Assembly (NCBI GenBank): GCA_963703355.1
Contig: OY969813.1
Span: 4,154,001-4,218,000, forward strand
Direction: 5' to 3'
Source of the DNA: Puia sp963703355
GTDB lineage: Bacteria > Bacteroidota > Bacteroidia > Chitinophagales > Chitinophagaceae
DNA: 64,000 bases
Within the stretch, counting starts at the first letter, position 1. Each line of letters starts with the position of its first letter. Below the pieces are notes generated by a model. It did not search any database, was not told where the DNA came from, and saw nothing but the letters and a program-made list of their open reading frames with translations. Shown in pieces: positions 52,466-61,754 of this stretch. The translations under genes and the position numbers were made by a program.

Positions 52466-53482
52466 ATGAAAGCATTGGTTTGTACACAACCCGGAAAACT
52501 GGACTATACAGACCAGCCAGAGCCGGTTCTGAGATCGAATCATGCCATAGTCAGGATTCGTAACATTTGTATTTGTGGCACTGATTTACATGCTTTCGAA
52601 GGAACGCAGCCCTATTTTAACTATCCAAGGATTCTGGGGCATGAATTATCTGGCGAACTGATGGATTTCGATAACGCACCTGGTTTTAAAAAAGGCGATC
52701 AGGTTACTTTTCTTCCTTACCTGAATTGTGAAAAATGTATAGCCTGCAGGAATGGCAAGTCGAATTGTTGCGTTAACCTTAAGGTTTGCGGCGTTCATAT
52801 CGATGGTGGTATGGTTGATTATTATTCGATACCTGCAAGACTGCTCGTTGCTTCAGGTGGACTCAGCCTGACCGAACTCTCTATGGTAGAGCCCTATGCA
52901 ATCGGGGCACATGGAATCAGGAGGGCCGCAATTAAGCACGGTGAATTTGTACTGGTGATGGGTGCAGGACCCATCGGCCTGTGTGCCATAGAATTTGCGC
53001 GACTCCATGGTGCGAGGCTTATTGTTACTGATACGAATCCCTTTAGATTGAATTTTTGCAAAACAACATGGGGAGTTACACATTTAATACATGCGGAGGA
53101 ACAACACATAATCGAACAGCTGATGGATATTACAAAGGGCGATATGCCATCTGTTGTTATTGACGCGAGTGGAAATCGCAAAGCTATTAATCAGGGTATC
53201 CACTATCTTGCTCATGGCGGAAGATATGTATTGATTGGACTTCAAAAAGATGAACTGGTTTTTAGTCACCCGGAATTTCATAAAAAAGAATCTACCCTGA
53301 TGAGCAGCAGGAACGCAACACGCGAAGATTTTGATAACGTTATATATAACATGCAGAATAATTTGATTCATCCTCTTGCATTGATTTCAAACCGGGTTAA
53401 ATTTGGTGAAGCGGCAGTCCGATTCCCGGAATGGCTGGAACCTTCCGGCCAAACGATTAAAGTAATCATTGATAATGATTAG
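52466..53482 (+). CDS. Zinc-dependent alcohol dehydrogenase, probable L-galactonate/sugar-acid dehydrogenase
   Basis: 338 residues of the medium-chain dehydrogenase family. The catalytic zinc ligands are in ICGTDLHAF and GHELSG. The structural zinc cysteines lie in CEKCIACRNGKSNC, and the NAD loop is GAGPIGLCA. It is close to RspB/L-galactonate-5-dehydrogenase-like enzymes. Such an enzyme oxidises L-galactonate to D-tagaturonate, the substrate of UxaB encoded by the next gene. The specificity is inferred from this neighbourhood. Confidence 0.82.
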   Translation: MKALVCTQPGKLDYTDQPEPVLRSNHAIVRIRNICICGTDLHAFEGTQPYFNYPRILGHELSGELMDFDNAPGFKKGDQVTFLPYLNCEKCIACRNGKSNCCVNLKVCGVHIDGGMVDYYSIPARLLVASGGLSLTELSMVEPYAIGAHGIRRAAIKHGEFVLVMGAGPIGLCAIEFARLHGARLIVTDTNPFRLNFCKTTWGVTHLIHAEEQHIIEQLMDITKGDMPSVVIDASGNRKAINQGIHYLAHGGRYVLIGLQKDELVFSHPEFHKKESTLMSSRNATREDFDNVIYNMQNNLIHPLALISNRVKFGEAAVRFPEWLEPSGQTIKVIIDND

Positions 53483-53496
53483 TATAATTGAAATGA

Positions 53497-55008
53497 ATGA
53501 ACCTATCCAAAAATAATCTGGAGCAAATACGGCTGGCTGGGTCAGACGTCCCTGAGAATGGGGTATTTGAATTGCCTGAAAAAATACTGCAGTTTGGAAC
53601 TGGTGTTCTTCTTCGCGCACTTCCCGATTATTTTGTTGATAAAGCCAATCGGCAGGGAATTTTTAATGGGCGAATTCTGGTAGTCAAATCAACACAGACA
53701 GGCGACAGTGAAGCCTTTAAAAAACAGGATGGGTTATATACATTGATAGTACGTGGCTCGGAAGCGCATACGCGTGTGGATAGTCATGTCATTTGTTCAG
53801 CTATAAGTCGCGTAATTTCTGCAAGCCATCAATGGGACGAACTTCTGCGTGCAGCTTCCAACCCGGATTTACAAATTGTTATCTCCAATACTACGGAAGT
53901 TGGCATTCAGCTTGTAAAAGAATCTATATATCAAAAACCACCCCATTCCTTTCCCGCGAAGTTGCTGGCTTTCCTGCTTGAACGGTTCAGGGTATTTAAT
54001 GGTACTTCTGAATCCGGTATGGTGATCGTTCCAACCGAACTGTTGACAGACAATGGGAAAAAATTAAAATCTATTCTTAACGAACTCGCTTTTTTCAACG
54101 AACTCGATGGCAACTTTTTGGAATGGCTGAATCTTCACAATCGTTTTTGCAGTTCGCTGGTTGACAGAATTGTACCCGGCAAACCTTCGTCTTCTATTCA
54201 ACACGCACTGGAAAAACAATGGAGTTATGGGGACGAATTGATGTCGGTGTGTGAACCCTATCGGTTATGGGCGATTGAAGGCGATCATACCATTCGAAAG
54301 AAACTTTCTTTTTACAAAGCTGATGAAGGTGTAATTATTACGGATGATATTACAAAATACAAGGAGCTGAAATTACGAATGTTGAATGCTACACATACGC
54401 TTAGCTGCGGTCTTGGGTATTTATCAGGTTTTGAGACCGTTTTGTCTGCCATGGAAGATCCTCTTTTCAGTTCTTATATTCAAAACCTGATGATGGACGA
54501 AATAGCTCCGGCAATTCCATATAATATTCCCGAAAACGAAATCATGCAATTTGGATTAAAAGTGCTGGATCGTTTTAGAAACCCATTTCTTCATCATCAG
54601 TGGTTAAGTATAACCGTGCAGTACAGTTCGAAAATGGCAACCCGCGTGTTGCCCGTATTGTATAAATATTATGAATTGTTTAAGAAGCCACCTGCATTAA
54701 TTTCCATGGGCTTTGCTGCTTATTTGTTATTCATGCGTCCCGTTAAAAAAGAATCTGAAAAATATTACGGCGCATTGAATAATCAATATTACCTGATCGG
54801 CGATGATCAGGTAACCCATTTCCATGGCATATGGGATGAAGGGTCTGTTGAACATATCGTATCAACCATATTATCGGATAAACAATTGTGGTCGGGGGAT
54901 CTTACTGAATTGCCGGGTTTTGCAGAATCGGTGACCAATAAGTTAAAAGGATTTATAAGGCATGGTAGTTTACAGGAGATTGCCGCTTATTCAAAATTTG
55001 GAAAATAA
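53497..55008 (+). CDS. uxaB: Tagaturonate reductase / altronate oxidoreductase
   Basis: 503 residues of the mannitol dehydrogenase family. EKILQFGTGVLLRALPDYFVDKAN is the N-terminal NAD-binding region (read in parts), with VESTQT-like VKSTQTGD and the catalytic KLRMLNATHTLSCGLGYLSG. It reduces D-tagaturonate to D-altronate with NADH. UxaA, UxaC and the rest of the hexuronate route are not adjacent. It follows the Zn-dehydrogenase gene by 14 bases and closes the sugar cluster. Confidence 0.88.
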   Translation: MNLSKNNLEQIRLAGSDVPENGVFELPEKILQFGTGVLLRALPDYFVDKANRQGIFNGRILVVKSTQTGDSEAFKKQDGLYTLIVRGSEAHTRVDSHVICSAISRVISASHQWDELLRAASNPDLQIVISNTTEVGIQLVKESIYQKPPHSFPAKLLAFLLERFRVFNGTSESGMVIVPTELLTDNGKKLKSILNELAFFNELDGNFLEWLNLHNRFCSSLVDRIVPGKPSSSIQHALEKQWSYGDELMSVCEPYRLWAIEGDHTIRKKLSFYKADEGVIITDDITKYKELKLRMLNATHTLSCGLGYLSGFETVLSAMEDPLFSSYIQNLMMDEIAPAIPYNIPENEIMQFGLKVLDRFRNPFLHHQWLSITVQYSSKMATRVLPVLYKYYELFKKPPALISMGFAAYLLFMRPVKKESEKYYGALNNQYYLIGDDQVTHFHGIWDEGSVEHIVSTILSDKQLWSGDLTELPGFAESVTNKLKGFIRHGSLQEIAAYSKFGK

Positions 55009-55015
55009 ACACCGG

Positions 55016-55675
55016 ATGACAGTTATTTCAAAAGAGACATTTCATTTTCTGGAGAAATTAAAATCTAACAACAATAAACCATGGTTTGAAAAAAACCGGC
55101 CGCTTTATGAAAAAGCCAGAGCAGAGTACCTGAGTTTTGTGACGGAGTTAATGACTGGTATTCGGAAAATTGAAGCCATTCCGGAAAAAGAACCGGCAAA
55201 ATACGTTCAAAGAATTTATCGGGATATACGATTTTCAAAAGACAAAACGCCTTATAAGTCTCATTTTAGTTCCATAATTGACAGGGGACCTGAAAATAAA
55301 AAATGTCCCGTTTATCTGCATATACAACCGGGCAAGTCAATGATCGCGGGCGGAGTGTGGGATCCCCCGGCCGAAACTTTGAAAATGGTTCGACAGGAAA
55401 TTGACTACAATAGTATGGATTTGAAAAAAATTACTAACTCAAAAGAATTTCTAAAACTATTCGGGAAAATATCCGGAGCCAAACTTTCGAGACCCCCAAA
55501 GGGATACGATGCAGATAATCCAAACATCGAAATACTGAAATTCAAACAGCTCTATATTGAAAGAAGTTTCGACGACTCCCTGGTGCTGTCGAAACTTCTT
55601 ATCCCGGAAATATTAAAAACTTATAAAGCTGCGTTGCCATTCTTCCGCTTCTTCGATACGGCTATGGGTGAATAG
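55016..55675 (+). CDS. DUF2461 family protein
   Basis: 219 residues from ATG 55016, seven bases after the uxaB stop; an upstream ATG exists within uxaB but the family begins at TFHFLEKLKSNNNKPWFEKN as placed. The motifs NKPWFEKNRPLYEKAR, RIYRDIRFSKDKTPYKSHF and GGVWDPPAE are typical of this family, whose function is unknown. It may be co-transcribed with the sugar cluster only by proximity. Confidence 0.85.
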   Translation: MTVISKETFHFLEKLKSNNNKPWFEKNRPLYEKARAEYLSFVTELMTGIRKIEAIPEKEPAKYVQRIYRDIRFSKDKTPYKSHFSSIIDRGPENKKCPVYLHIQPGKSMIAGGVWDPPAETLKMVRQEIDYNSMDLKKITNSKEFLKLFGKISGAKLSRPPKGYDADNPNIEILKFKQLYIERSFDDSLVLSKLLIPEILKTYKAALPFFRFFDTAMGE

Positions 55676-55695
55676 TCGCCGAATATAAAACGCTA

Positions 55696-55956
55696 TTACT
55701 TTTTTAGGAATTTCAGAATGGTTACCTGATTCTTAAGAATAAGGTCGAGCGTTTTTTGATTTTTCAGAATCGCCTTTTGGTTTTTCAATATGGCTGACTG
55801 GTTAGCAAGAATGGCTTTTTGGTTTGCCTTTAAAGTCTGCTGATTTCCAACAATTGAACCCTGATTGGATTTAATGCCTTGCTGATTCTTTAAAATAGAC
55901 GCCTGATTGCTTTTTATTTTGCCCTGGTTGCTGATTACTTCATTTTGGTCTGCCAT
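55696..55956 (-). CDS. Small IxxN heptad-repeat protein
   Basis: 86 residues made almost entirely of a 7-residue repeat NQxxIxx. Eight exact-length units run from residues 10 to 65, followed by one 10-residue unit and a final heptad; ten NQ pairs in all. With Ile at position a and Asn at position d, this predicts a long coiled coil of unusual polar core, or a repeat solenoid. It has no signal peptide or membrane segment. A well-spaced promoter lies upstream, supporting a real gene. I do not know a function. It converges on the DUF2461 gene. Confidence 0.7.
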   Translation of the reverse strand: MADQNEVISNQGKIKSNQASILKNQQGIKSNQGSIVGNQQTLKANQKAILANQSAILKNQKAILKNQKTLDLILKNQVTILKFLKK

Positions 55957-56005
55957 CTTATTTGATTTTAAATAATTATGAATTACAATTGAACTGTTAA
56001 GAAAA

Positions 56006-56038
56006 TAAAGGTATGAATTTCGTTTTTATCTTCAAAAA
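56006..56038 (-). promoter_or_regulatory. Promoter of the heptad-repeat protein gene
   Basis: On the minus strand TTTTTG (56033-56038) and TACCTTTA (56006-56013) are separated by exactly 19 bases. This fits the Bacteroidota -33/-7 pattern with one mismatch in the -7 box. The ATG is 50 bases downstream. Confidence 0.55.
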
Positions 56039-56072
56039 TATAGAGAGGGAGGGAATAGATAATAGTTTTCTT

Positions 56073-57137
56073 TTATTGTTTTGATGCAGGGATTTTACTT
56101 GCATCAATGGAAGCAGCCGTTATATTTTGAGGTACAAAATCACGATCAATGAGTTCACTCATGGGTATATGTTTTTTTAGTAATCCCAGTGATAACCCCA
56201 TATCCTGAATTTGCTGAAGGTCTTCATCGGTAGGTGTTAATTGTACATAACTTACTCTGTGCGGATCGGCGGTCAACACATAGTTCAGTACTTTTTCATC
56301 CTGTCTGAAATAGGGCGAAGCCAGTTTGGCCGCTTCTGCCCTGTGCGTCTCAGCCCATGCACCCGACTGAGCTATACCTCGCACGAGATCCGAAACAATT
56401 TCAGGATGTTGTTTTATCAGATCTTCATGCACAACCAATGCACATGAAATAAAATTTGGCCAGATATCCCTTGCATAATATAAGATACGTCCGATACCAT
56501 CCAGTTCAGCTTTTGCGCAAAACGGTTCTCCAACAAAATATGCGTCGATGGCACCAGAAGCCAGTGAAGTCGGCATATCTGGAGGCGGCAAAACAATGAA
56601 ACTTATATCGTCCGGTTTCATCCCATAGTCTCCCATGAGTTTGTGAAAAACGAAATTCTGATTGCTGTATAAACTGGGGATGGCAACTTTTTTTCCTTTG
56701 AGATCCAGCAAGCTCCTGTAAGGGCTGTTTTTGCCAACTACGATTTCAGATCCATCGCGATGGCCAAGATAACAGATCTTGACAGGTACGCCCTGTTCGC
56801 GTAGTTTCATCGCAAGAGGTACAATCATAAAAGTTGCCTGCACCTGTTTGGCTTCCAACGCACTGACAACCGTAGGAAAATCTGAATAAACACGGGAATT
56901 GAAATTAGTGCCCGTTTCCGTGGTCTTGGATGCATAATCGGTAACGGGACAAGTAAGGTGACAGGTTACAGGAAGAAAACCCACAGTCAGTTCACGTAGG
57001 GCATTTTTGTTTGAACCTTCATGTATTACATCCTTAATACCCGCAGTTTTTTCTTGCCAGGGCTTATAACGCAGTAAACCCAACGCGGTGATCAGAACGA
57101 CGACCGCAATAATGATATGAATAAATTTTAAGTTCAT
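56073..57137 (-). CDS. ABC transporter substrate-binding protein (SsuA/NMT1 type)
   Basis: 354 residues. An N-terminal hydrophobic helix (IHIIIAVVVLITALGLL) without a lipobox suggests a membrane-anchored rather than a lipidated protein. The mature part is an NMT1/SsuA-like type II binding protein: LTVGFLPVTCHLTCPVTDYA, ALEAKQVQATFMIVPLAM, GKKVAIPSLYSNQNF and SGAIDAYFVGEPFCAKAE. The ligand is unknown; family options are sulfonates, nitrate, bicarbonate or pyrimidine precursors. It is the last gene of a permease-ATPase-binding protein operon. Confidence 0.85.
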   Translation of the reverse strand: MNLKFIHIIIAVVVLITALGLLRYKPWQEKTAGIKDVIHEGSNKNALRELTVGFLPVTCHLTCPVTDYASKTTETGTNFNSRVYSDFPTVVSALEAKQVQATFMIVPLAMKLREQGVPVKICYLGHRDGSEIVVGKNSPYRSLLDLKGKKVAIPSLYSNQNFVFHKLMGDYGMKPDDISFIVLPPPDMPTSLASGAIDAYFVGEPFCAKAELDGIGRILYYARDIWPNFISCALVVHEDLIKQHPEIVSDLVRGIAQSGAWAETHRAEAAKLASPYFRQDEKVLNYVLTADPHRVSYVQLTPTDEDLQQIQDMGLSLGLLKKHIPMSELIDRDFVPQNITAASIDASKIPASKQ

Positions 57138-57159
57138 TATATACTGGTAACTGATTTAA

Positions 57160-57897
57160 TCATAATCCAAATTCGGCAAGTATTTCTCGCATCGCCTGAA
57201 CTACAATATTGTCTGTAAGTCCCCTTGGACGTTTCATGTCTATCTGTAAAACCCGACTTATGGTAGAAGGTCTGTTGGACAGCACAAATATACGATCCGC
57301 AAGTTGGGCGGCTTCTTCGATATCGTGCGTGACAAATACAACCGTTCTGGGTCGGGTCTCCAAGAGTCGAACCAGTTCCATGCGCATCCGAAGACGAGTT
57401 TGGTAATCCAGTGCTGAAAATGGTTCGTCCATCAGCAGTATATCTGAATCACCCGCAAGAACCCTGGCCAGCTCAACCCGCTGTCGCATACCTCCCGACA
57501 ATTGATGAGGGTAATGATTTTCGAAACCTTCCAGATGTATCAGCTGAATCAGTTCCTGCAATTCGTTTTGATGGAGCTGCTCATCTTTCAGATTACGCAA
57601 ACCAAGAGAAATGTTTTCAGTTACGGTTAACCAGGGAAACAGGCCATCCTGCTGATAAACAGTCCGTATAATACCTTTCCGGGTTACCGTTCCGGAAGAA
57701 GGTTTGATATAACCGGATAAAATATTTAATATGGTTGTTTTACCACACCCTGAAGGTCCTACCAAAACCACTACCTCACCGGGATTTACGGTCAAATTGA
57801 TGTTATGCAAAACATCAACTGTTCCATAATTATGGGAAACATTTTCCAGCATCAGTTGAGTCGATGCGTGTTTATCTTTCATATCCCCAGCGTACAT
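57160..57897 (-). CDS. ABC transporter ATP-binding protein (SsuB/TauB type)
   Basis: 245 residues. Walker A GPSGCGKT is at 47-54, then the Q-loop YQQDGLFPW, signature LSGGMRQRVELARVL, Walker B ILLMDEPFSALD and the H-loop VTHDIEEA. ATG 57882 is an equally possible start. The gene overlaps the 3' end of the permease gene, so they are translationally linked. It powers the importer formed with the adjacent permease and binding protein. Confidence 0.93.
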   Translation of the reverse strand: MYAGDMKDKHASTQLMLENVSHNYGTVDVLHNINLTVNPGEVVVLVGPSGCGKTTILNILSGYIKPSSGTVTRKGIIRTVYQQDGLFPWLTVTENISLGLRNLKDEQLHQNELQELIQLIHLEGFENHYPHQLSGGMRQRVELARVLAGDSDILLMDEPFSALDYQTRLRMRMELVRLLETRPRTVVFVTHDIEEAAQLADRIFVLSNRPSTISRVLQIDMKRPRGLTDNIVVQAMREILAEFGL

Positions 57898-58681
57898 TTG
57901 GAAGTTTAGTGAGTTGCGCCAGCAGCCGGTCTATTCCCATGCCTAGTAAACCAATTATAATCATATAACAAACGGCAGAATCGAGTCGTAAACCATTGCG
58001 GGCCTCCCAGATTCCGTATCCCAATCCATCCTGGCAGCCTACCATTTCAGCAGCTACAATCACAACCCATGCAATTCCATAGCTTACTCGAAGTGCGGTT
58101 ATGACTTCTGGTAGAACAGCCGGGAAGGTTACTTTAGTTAGCAGATCTATGCCTTTATAGTTGTAATCTTTTGCTACACGGAAATAGATACTAGGAATGG
58201 TTGCCACTGCCGACATGGTTGCAAGTGAGAGTGGGAAAAAGCTGGCCATAAAAATTAGAAAAACTGCTGGTTTATCTCCTATGTGAAACCAAAGTATTGC
58301 AAAAGGTATCCATGCAAGCGGAGAAAGGAATCGAAAGAAATTTAACATGGGAACAAAAGCCTGGCGGGCATGAATATGCTGACCCAGCCAAAGGCCTACG
58401 GGAACACCCAGTATTGCTGAGATCACAAATCCAATGGCTACTCTCCACAAAGAAGCGATCATGTCGTTGAATAATCTGCCTGCCCTGATCTCTTCCTGGA
58501 AACTTTTCCAGACGGCCCATGGAGATGGTAAAGCATAAGCGGGGAAAAGACGCGCATAAGAAACCAAAAACCAGCATAACAAAAAAATGAGAAGAACAAT
58601 TACGGGAAGCAGATACCGAATAGTTCTGGAAAGTTTTCTGTCTCCGTCAGCTGATCTGCCGTTTTTTTTATGCATTGCCAT
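57872..58681 (-). CDS. ABC transporter permease (SsuC/TauC type)
   Basis: 269 residues, six membrane helices and the BPD_transp_1 coupling loop (EVITALRVSYGIAWVVIVAAEMVG). The N-terminal tail is basic. It is the first gene of the operon and overlaps the ATPase gene by 26 bases. No riboswitch such as TPP is recognisable upstream. The 285-base gap before the next gene holds only a weak TATCTTTA box (58731-58738, minus strand) and nothing else I can name. Confidence 0.92.
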   Translation of the reverse strand: MAMHKKNGRSADGDRKLSRTIRYLLPVIVLLIFLLCWFLVSYARLFPAYALPSPWAVWKSFQEEIRAGRLFNDMIASLWRVAIGFVISAILGVPVGLWLGQHIHARQAFVPMLNFFRFLSPLAWIPFAILWFHIGDKPAVFLIFMASFFPLSLATMSAVATIPSIYFRVAKDYNYKGIDLLTKVTFPAVLPEVITALRVSYGIAWVVIVAAEMVGCQDGLGYGIWEARNGLRLDSAVCYMIIIGLLGMGIDRLLAQLTKLPNVRWGYER

Positions 58682-58966
58682 GATCTGAGTTTCAGAATAA
58701 AGGAACTAAATGAATATAAGGATAATTTTGTAAAGATAAGGTCAGCACTACATGCTTCGTATGGATGTAATATGAAGTAATAATCGCTTAATAAAATCCA
58801 AATAATCAGGTGCAGCTGCTGACAAATGTAGTATGGAAACGGCTAGTACGTGATCAGCTCCAATCTCGAAGTTTTGCCTAAGACCTTAATTCAATACGAA
58901 TCTAATTCGACGAACGGTAATTTTTTTATATAACGGACATTCGTGCCAGTTAGCATATCAAATGTA

Positions 58967-60166
58967 CTAATTGCCCGCAACGGAATTTCGTCTGAGTTTC
59001 AAACGAATTGTGGCATTGCCTTTGAAATCGCTCGATAAAAACGTTTCATATCTTTTATCTCCGTCGCTGATAACCATTAATGCCGTGTTGGGGGGATATT
59101 TTCCGAGATTTTCGGCAAACATGCTGACTTCATTGTAATCCAACGAACTGTCAAGTTGCACGTACACATTGAATGCACGTTCGGTTAAACCCTGGTGAGC
59201 AACTACCAGTTTTCCATTCAGGAAAACGGAAATACTGTCGCCATCCACTTCAGCATTATCGTAAAAACTCAGGCGCAGACTGTCGGATGTTACATCTATC
59301 TGTTTGCTCACAATTTGTTTTCTCTTTTTGAAATCTTCGTTGATCTTCAGAATATCGCCGGGCATTGCAGGTTGCGAAATTACAGCGGGAGAGATATTAT
59401 TTTTTTCAGTAACAGAAGTTTCTGACGGGCTGGATTTCTTTGCATTCAAATTGGTTACATCCGCGTCAGGATTATTTAAGATAGTTGCAGCTGTAGTATT
59501 TGTTGCGGGCTTTTTTGCCTGTGAAGAATTGAGACTTGCTGTCCCATTGGTATTACTTTTTAGAGAGGATGATCCGGTTGATTTTGTGGCAGCAGAGGCA
59601 TCGGCAACGGCAGCCATTTCAGCTTCCTGATTTGCATCATTTCCTTTTACTACATCGGGAACCGGGGGTTGGGGTTTCCAGTAACTGCGTGTGCTTGAAA
59701 CATCTTTGAAAATACTGTCTTCAACTTTGGCTTCCGTGTAGAGTGTATAATTAACTCTGAGATCGGGACATGTATAGGTATATTTTTTGTCGCGGTAGAA
59801 ATATCCGACCAGTTCAGTTTTCACTTTGGAAACCCGAAGTGTTCCATAAAAACTCAGGATGCAATCCACACTGTTTTCTGTGGAATTCGTTTTGAAATAA
59901 ATAATAGGGATATCATTGATTACAACTTTTTTTGTATTTGGATCATAGGTTCCTTTTACCAGGAAACTCTGATAAACATCTTTAAAATAGTAGCCAAAAA
60001 AACCTTTTATTTTAGTTCCTTTTTGGGAGATAATCAGCTCAGTGAGATAGTTATTTTGTATACCGGACATCACCACGTTGGCCTGACCATACCAGTAACC
60101 GGTAGCTTTTTGAGCCTGAACGGAATACGCACTAAACACAATTAAGAAGAGTATCAGGTTTTTCAT
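58967..60166 (-). CDS. Secreted two-domain protein of unknown function
   Basis: 399 residues with signal MKNLILFLIVFSAYSVQAQ. The N-terminal domain (20-150) is beta-rich (GYWYGQANVVMSGIQNNYLTELII). A Ser/Thr/Ala/Asn-rich linker (about 160-275) follows. The C-terminal beta-sandwich (about 280-392) carries LRLSFYDNAEVDGDSISVFLNGKLVVAHQGLTERAF (read in parts) and LGKYPPNTALMVISDGDKRYE. That C-terminal block recurs in Bacteroidota exported proteins, but I know no assigned function. It is a single gene, upstream of nothing obvious on its strand. Confidence 0.65.
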   Translation of the reverse strand: MKNLILFLIVFSAYSVQAQKATGYWYGQANVVMSGIQNNYLTELIISQKGTKIKGFFGYYFKDVYQSFLVKGTYDPNTKKVVINDIPIIYFKTNSTENSVDCILSFYGTLRVSKVKTELVGYFYRDKKYTYTCPDLRVNYTLYTEAKVEDSIFKDVSSTRSYWKPQPPVPDVVKGNDANQEAEMAAVADASAATKSTGSSSLKSNTNGTASLNSSQAKKPATNTTAATILNNPDADVTNLNAKKSSPSETSVTEKNNISPAVISQPAMPGDILKINEDFKKRKQIVSKQIDVTSDSLRLSFYDNAEVDGDSISVFLNGKLVVAHQGLTERAFNVYVQLDSSLDYNEVSMFAENLGKYPPNTALMVISDGDKRYETFLSSDFKGNATIRLKLRRNSVAGN

Positions 60167-60284
60167 GGGCTAATTCTAAAAGGTATTCGACACAATTTAA
60201 CGCGGGAATCCGGCAATCATTATACCATATCAGGTTTATTTTGCCCTCCCCGCTCAAAATCGTTGATTTTTAACAAGCGCGTAA

Positions 60285-60722
60285 TTATTTGAGGAATCGC
60301 TTGATTTCCCGCTGGGTGTCCCTTTCCTTGATTGATTCCCGCTTGTCGTAGAGTTTTTTACCCTTTGCAAGGCCTATTTCCATTTTTATGAGACCCTTCT
60401 CACTTAAAAATATCCTGAGCGGGATGATGGTATAGCCTTTGTCCTTGAGCTTATTTTCCAGTTTTCTCAATTCCCGTCTGTTGAGTAACAGTTTGCGATC
60501 ATGAACCGCAATGTGGTTATTGGTAGTGCCAAAACGATATTCTGCAATATGGAGACTGCGAACCCAGAGTTCCGATTTAAAAAAAATACAAAAGCTGTCT
60601 GCAAAACTAACTTTGCCTTCCCTGATAGACTTTACTTCCGTACCGGTGAGCACCATACCTGCATCGTATTTTTCTTCGATGAAGTATTCGTGATAGGCAG
60701 ACCGGTTTCTGATTTCAGTCAT
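60285..60722 (-). CDS. smpB: SsrA-binding protein SmpB
   Basis: 145 residues. The OB-fold core (NRSAYHEYFIEEKYDAGMVLTGTEVKSIREGK, seen in parts) and the C-terminal basic tail (GKKLYDKRESIKERD) are complete. It binds tmRNA and rescues stalled ribosomes. The tmRNA gene itself is not in the window. accD lies 28 bases upstream on the same strand. Confidence 0.96.
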   Translation of the reverse strand: MTEIRNRSAYHEYFIEEKYDAGMVLTGTEVKSIREGKVSFADSFCIFFKSELWVRSLHIAEYRFGTTNNHIAVHDRKLLLNRRELRKLENKLKDKGYTIIPLRIFLSEKGLIKMEIGLAKGKKLYDKRESIKERDTQREIKRFLK

Positions 60723-60750
60723 GGTAACAAGGAGGAGTTATTTCGGAAGT

Positions 60751-61662
60751 TCAGTTCTTTAGTAGTGTAAGAACTGTTGCTACTTTCTGTTTCAGTTCTT
60801 TGCGATTTACGATAAAATCCAGGAATCCGTGTTCGAGAAGAAATTCGCTGCGCTGAAAACCTTCCGGCAAATCTTTTTTTATTGTTTCACGTATTACCCG
60901 GGGGCCTGCAAACCCAATCAATGCACCTGGTTCAGCTATATTAAAATCTCCCAGCATACCGAAAGAAGCTGAAATACCACCAAATGAAGGATCCGTTAAT
61001 AATGAGATATATGGAATCTTTGCGTCAGTAAGTTGAGAGAGCTTGGCCGAAACCTTGGCCAGTTGCATAAGAGAAAATGCACTTTCCATCATCCGCGCAC
61101 CTCCGGATTTACAAATGATCAGTAAGGGCGCTTTATGCAGTAAGCAATAATCTACTGCTCTTGCAATACGTTCTCCCATTACACTTCCCAATGAACCACC
61201 GATAAATTCGAAATCCATACACCCCACGATCATATGATGTTCGCGCACATGGCCAGCAGCGATCCGAATGGAATCTGTGATGTCTGTTTTATTCCAGGTT
61301 TCCTCCAGTCGTTTTCCATACGACTTAAGATCTGTGAAATGAAGGAAATCTTTAGAGCGGATGTTCTCATAGAGAACATCATATTTATTTTCGTTAAAAA
61401 GAATTTCAAAATATTCATCACTGCCAATCCGGTGATGAAAGGCGCATTTAGGGCAAACAAAAAGATTCTCCCGTAATTCTGTAACGGTACATATATAATT
61501 ACAATTCGGGCATTTAGTCCATAAACCTTCAGGCGTTTCCTTCTTCTCTGCTGTGCTCGTCAGAATGCCCTTTTTGATTCGTTTAAACCAACTCGTTTTT
61601 GTTTCCTCTGTGGTTCCTTCTTCACCCGAAAGATTGGCTTCAAAATCTTCATCGCGCTTCAT
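60751..61662 (-). CDS. accD: Acetyl-CoA carboxylase carboxyltransferase subunit beta
   Basis: 303 residues. The four-cysteine zinc ribbon (CPNCNYIC ... CPKC) precedes the crotonase-like carboxyltransferase fold with KSGGARMMES and PTFGG-like DPSFGGISASF. It transfers carboxyl from biotin to acetyl-CoA with AccA in fatty acid synthesis. About 20 acidic residues precede the usual WFKRIKKGI start, an N-terminal extension. It is divergent from the succinate dehydrogenase genes. Confidence 0.96.
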   Translation of the reverse strand: MKRDEDFEANLSGEEGTTEETKTSWFKRIKKGILTSTAEKKETPEGLWTKCPNCNYICTVTELRENLFVCPKCAFHHRIGSDEYFEILFNENKYDVLYENIRSKDFLHFTDLKSYGKRLEETWNKTDITDSIRIAAGHVREHHMIVGCMDFEFIGGSLGSVMGERIARAVDYCLLHKAPLLIICKSGGARMMESAFSLMQLAKVSAKLSQLTDAKIPYISLLTDPSFGGISASFGMLGDFNIAEPGALIGFAGPRVIRETIKKDLPEGFQRSEFLLEHGFLDFIVNRKELKQKVATVLTLLKN

Positions 61663-61711
61663 CCAAACAGATTTTTGAGGGGCTAAGATAGGGATTTCCC
61701 ATTTCCTGCCT

Positions 61712-61719
61712 TACTTTTG
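61712..61719 (+). promoter_or_regulatory. Candidate -7 element of the sdhCA operon
   Basis: TACTTTTG is an exact TAnnTTTG, ending 36 bases before the sdhC ATG. No clear -33 TTTG is seen upstream, where accD begins. Confidence 0.45.
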
Positions 61720-61754
61720 CCTTATTACACTGATTTTCAATTTTCAAGGTATAT

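Noticed and set aside
58682..58966. TPP or other riboswitch upstream of the SsuABC-like operon
   Set aside because: No TPP core motifs or stable multi-stem structure could be seen in the leader on the minus strand.
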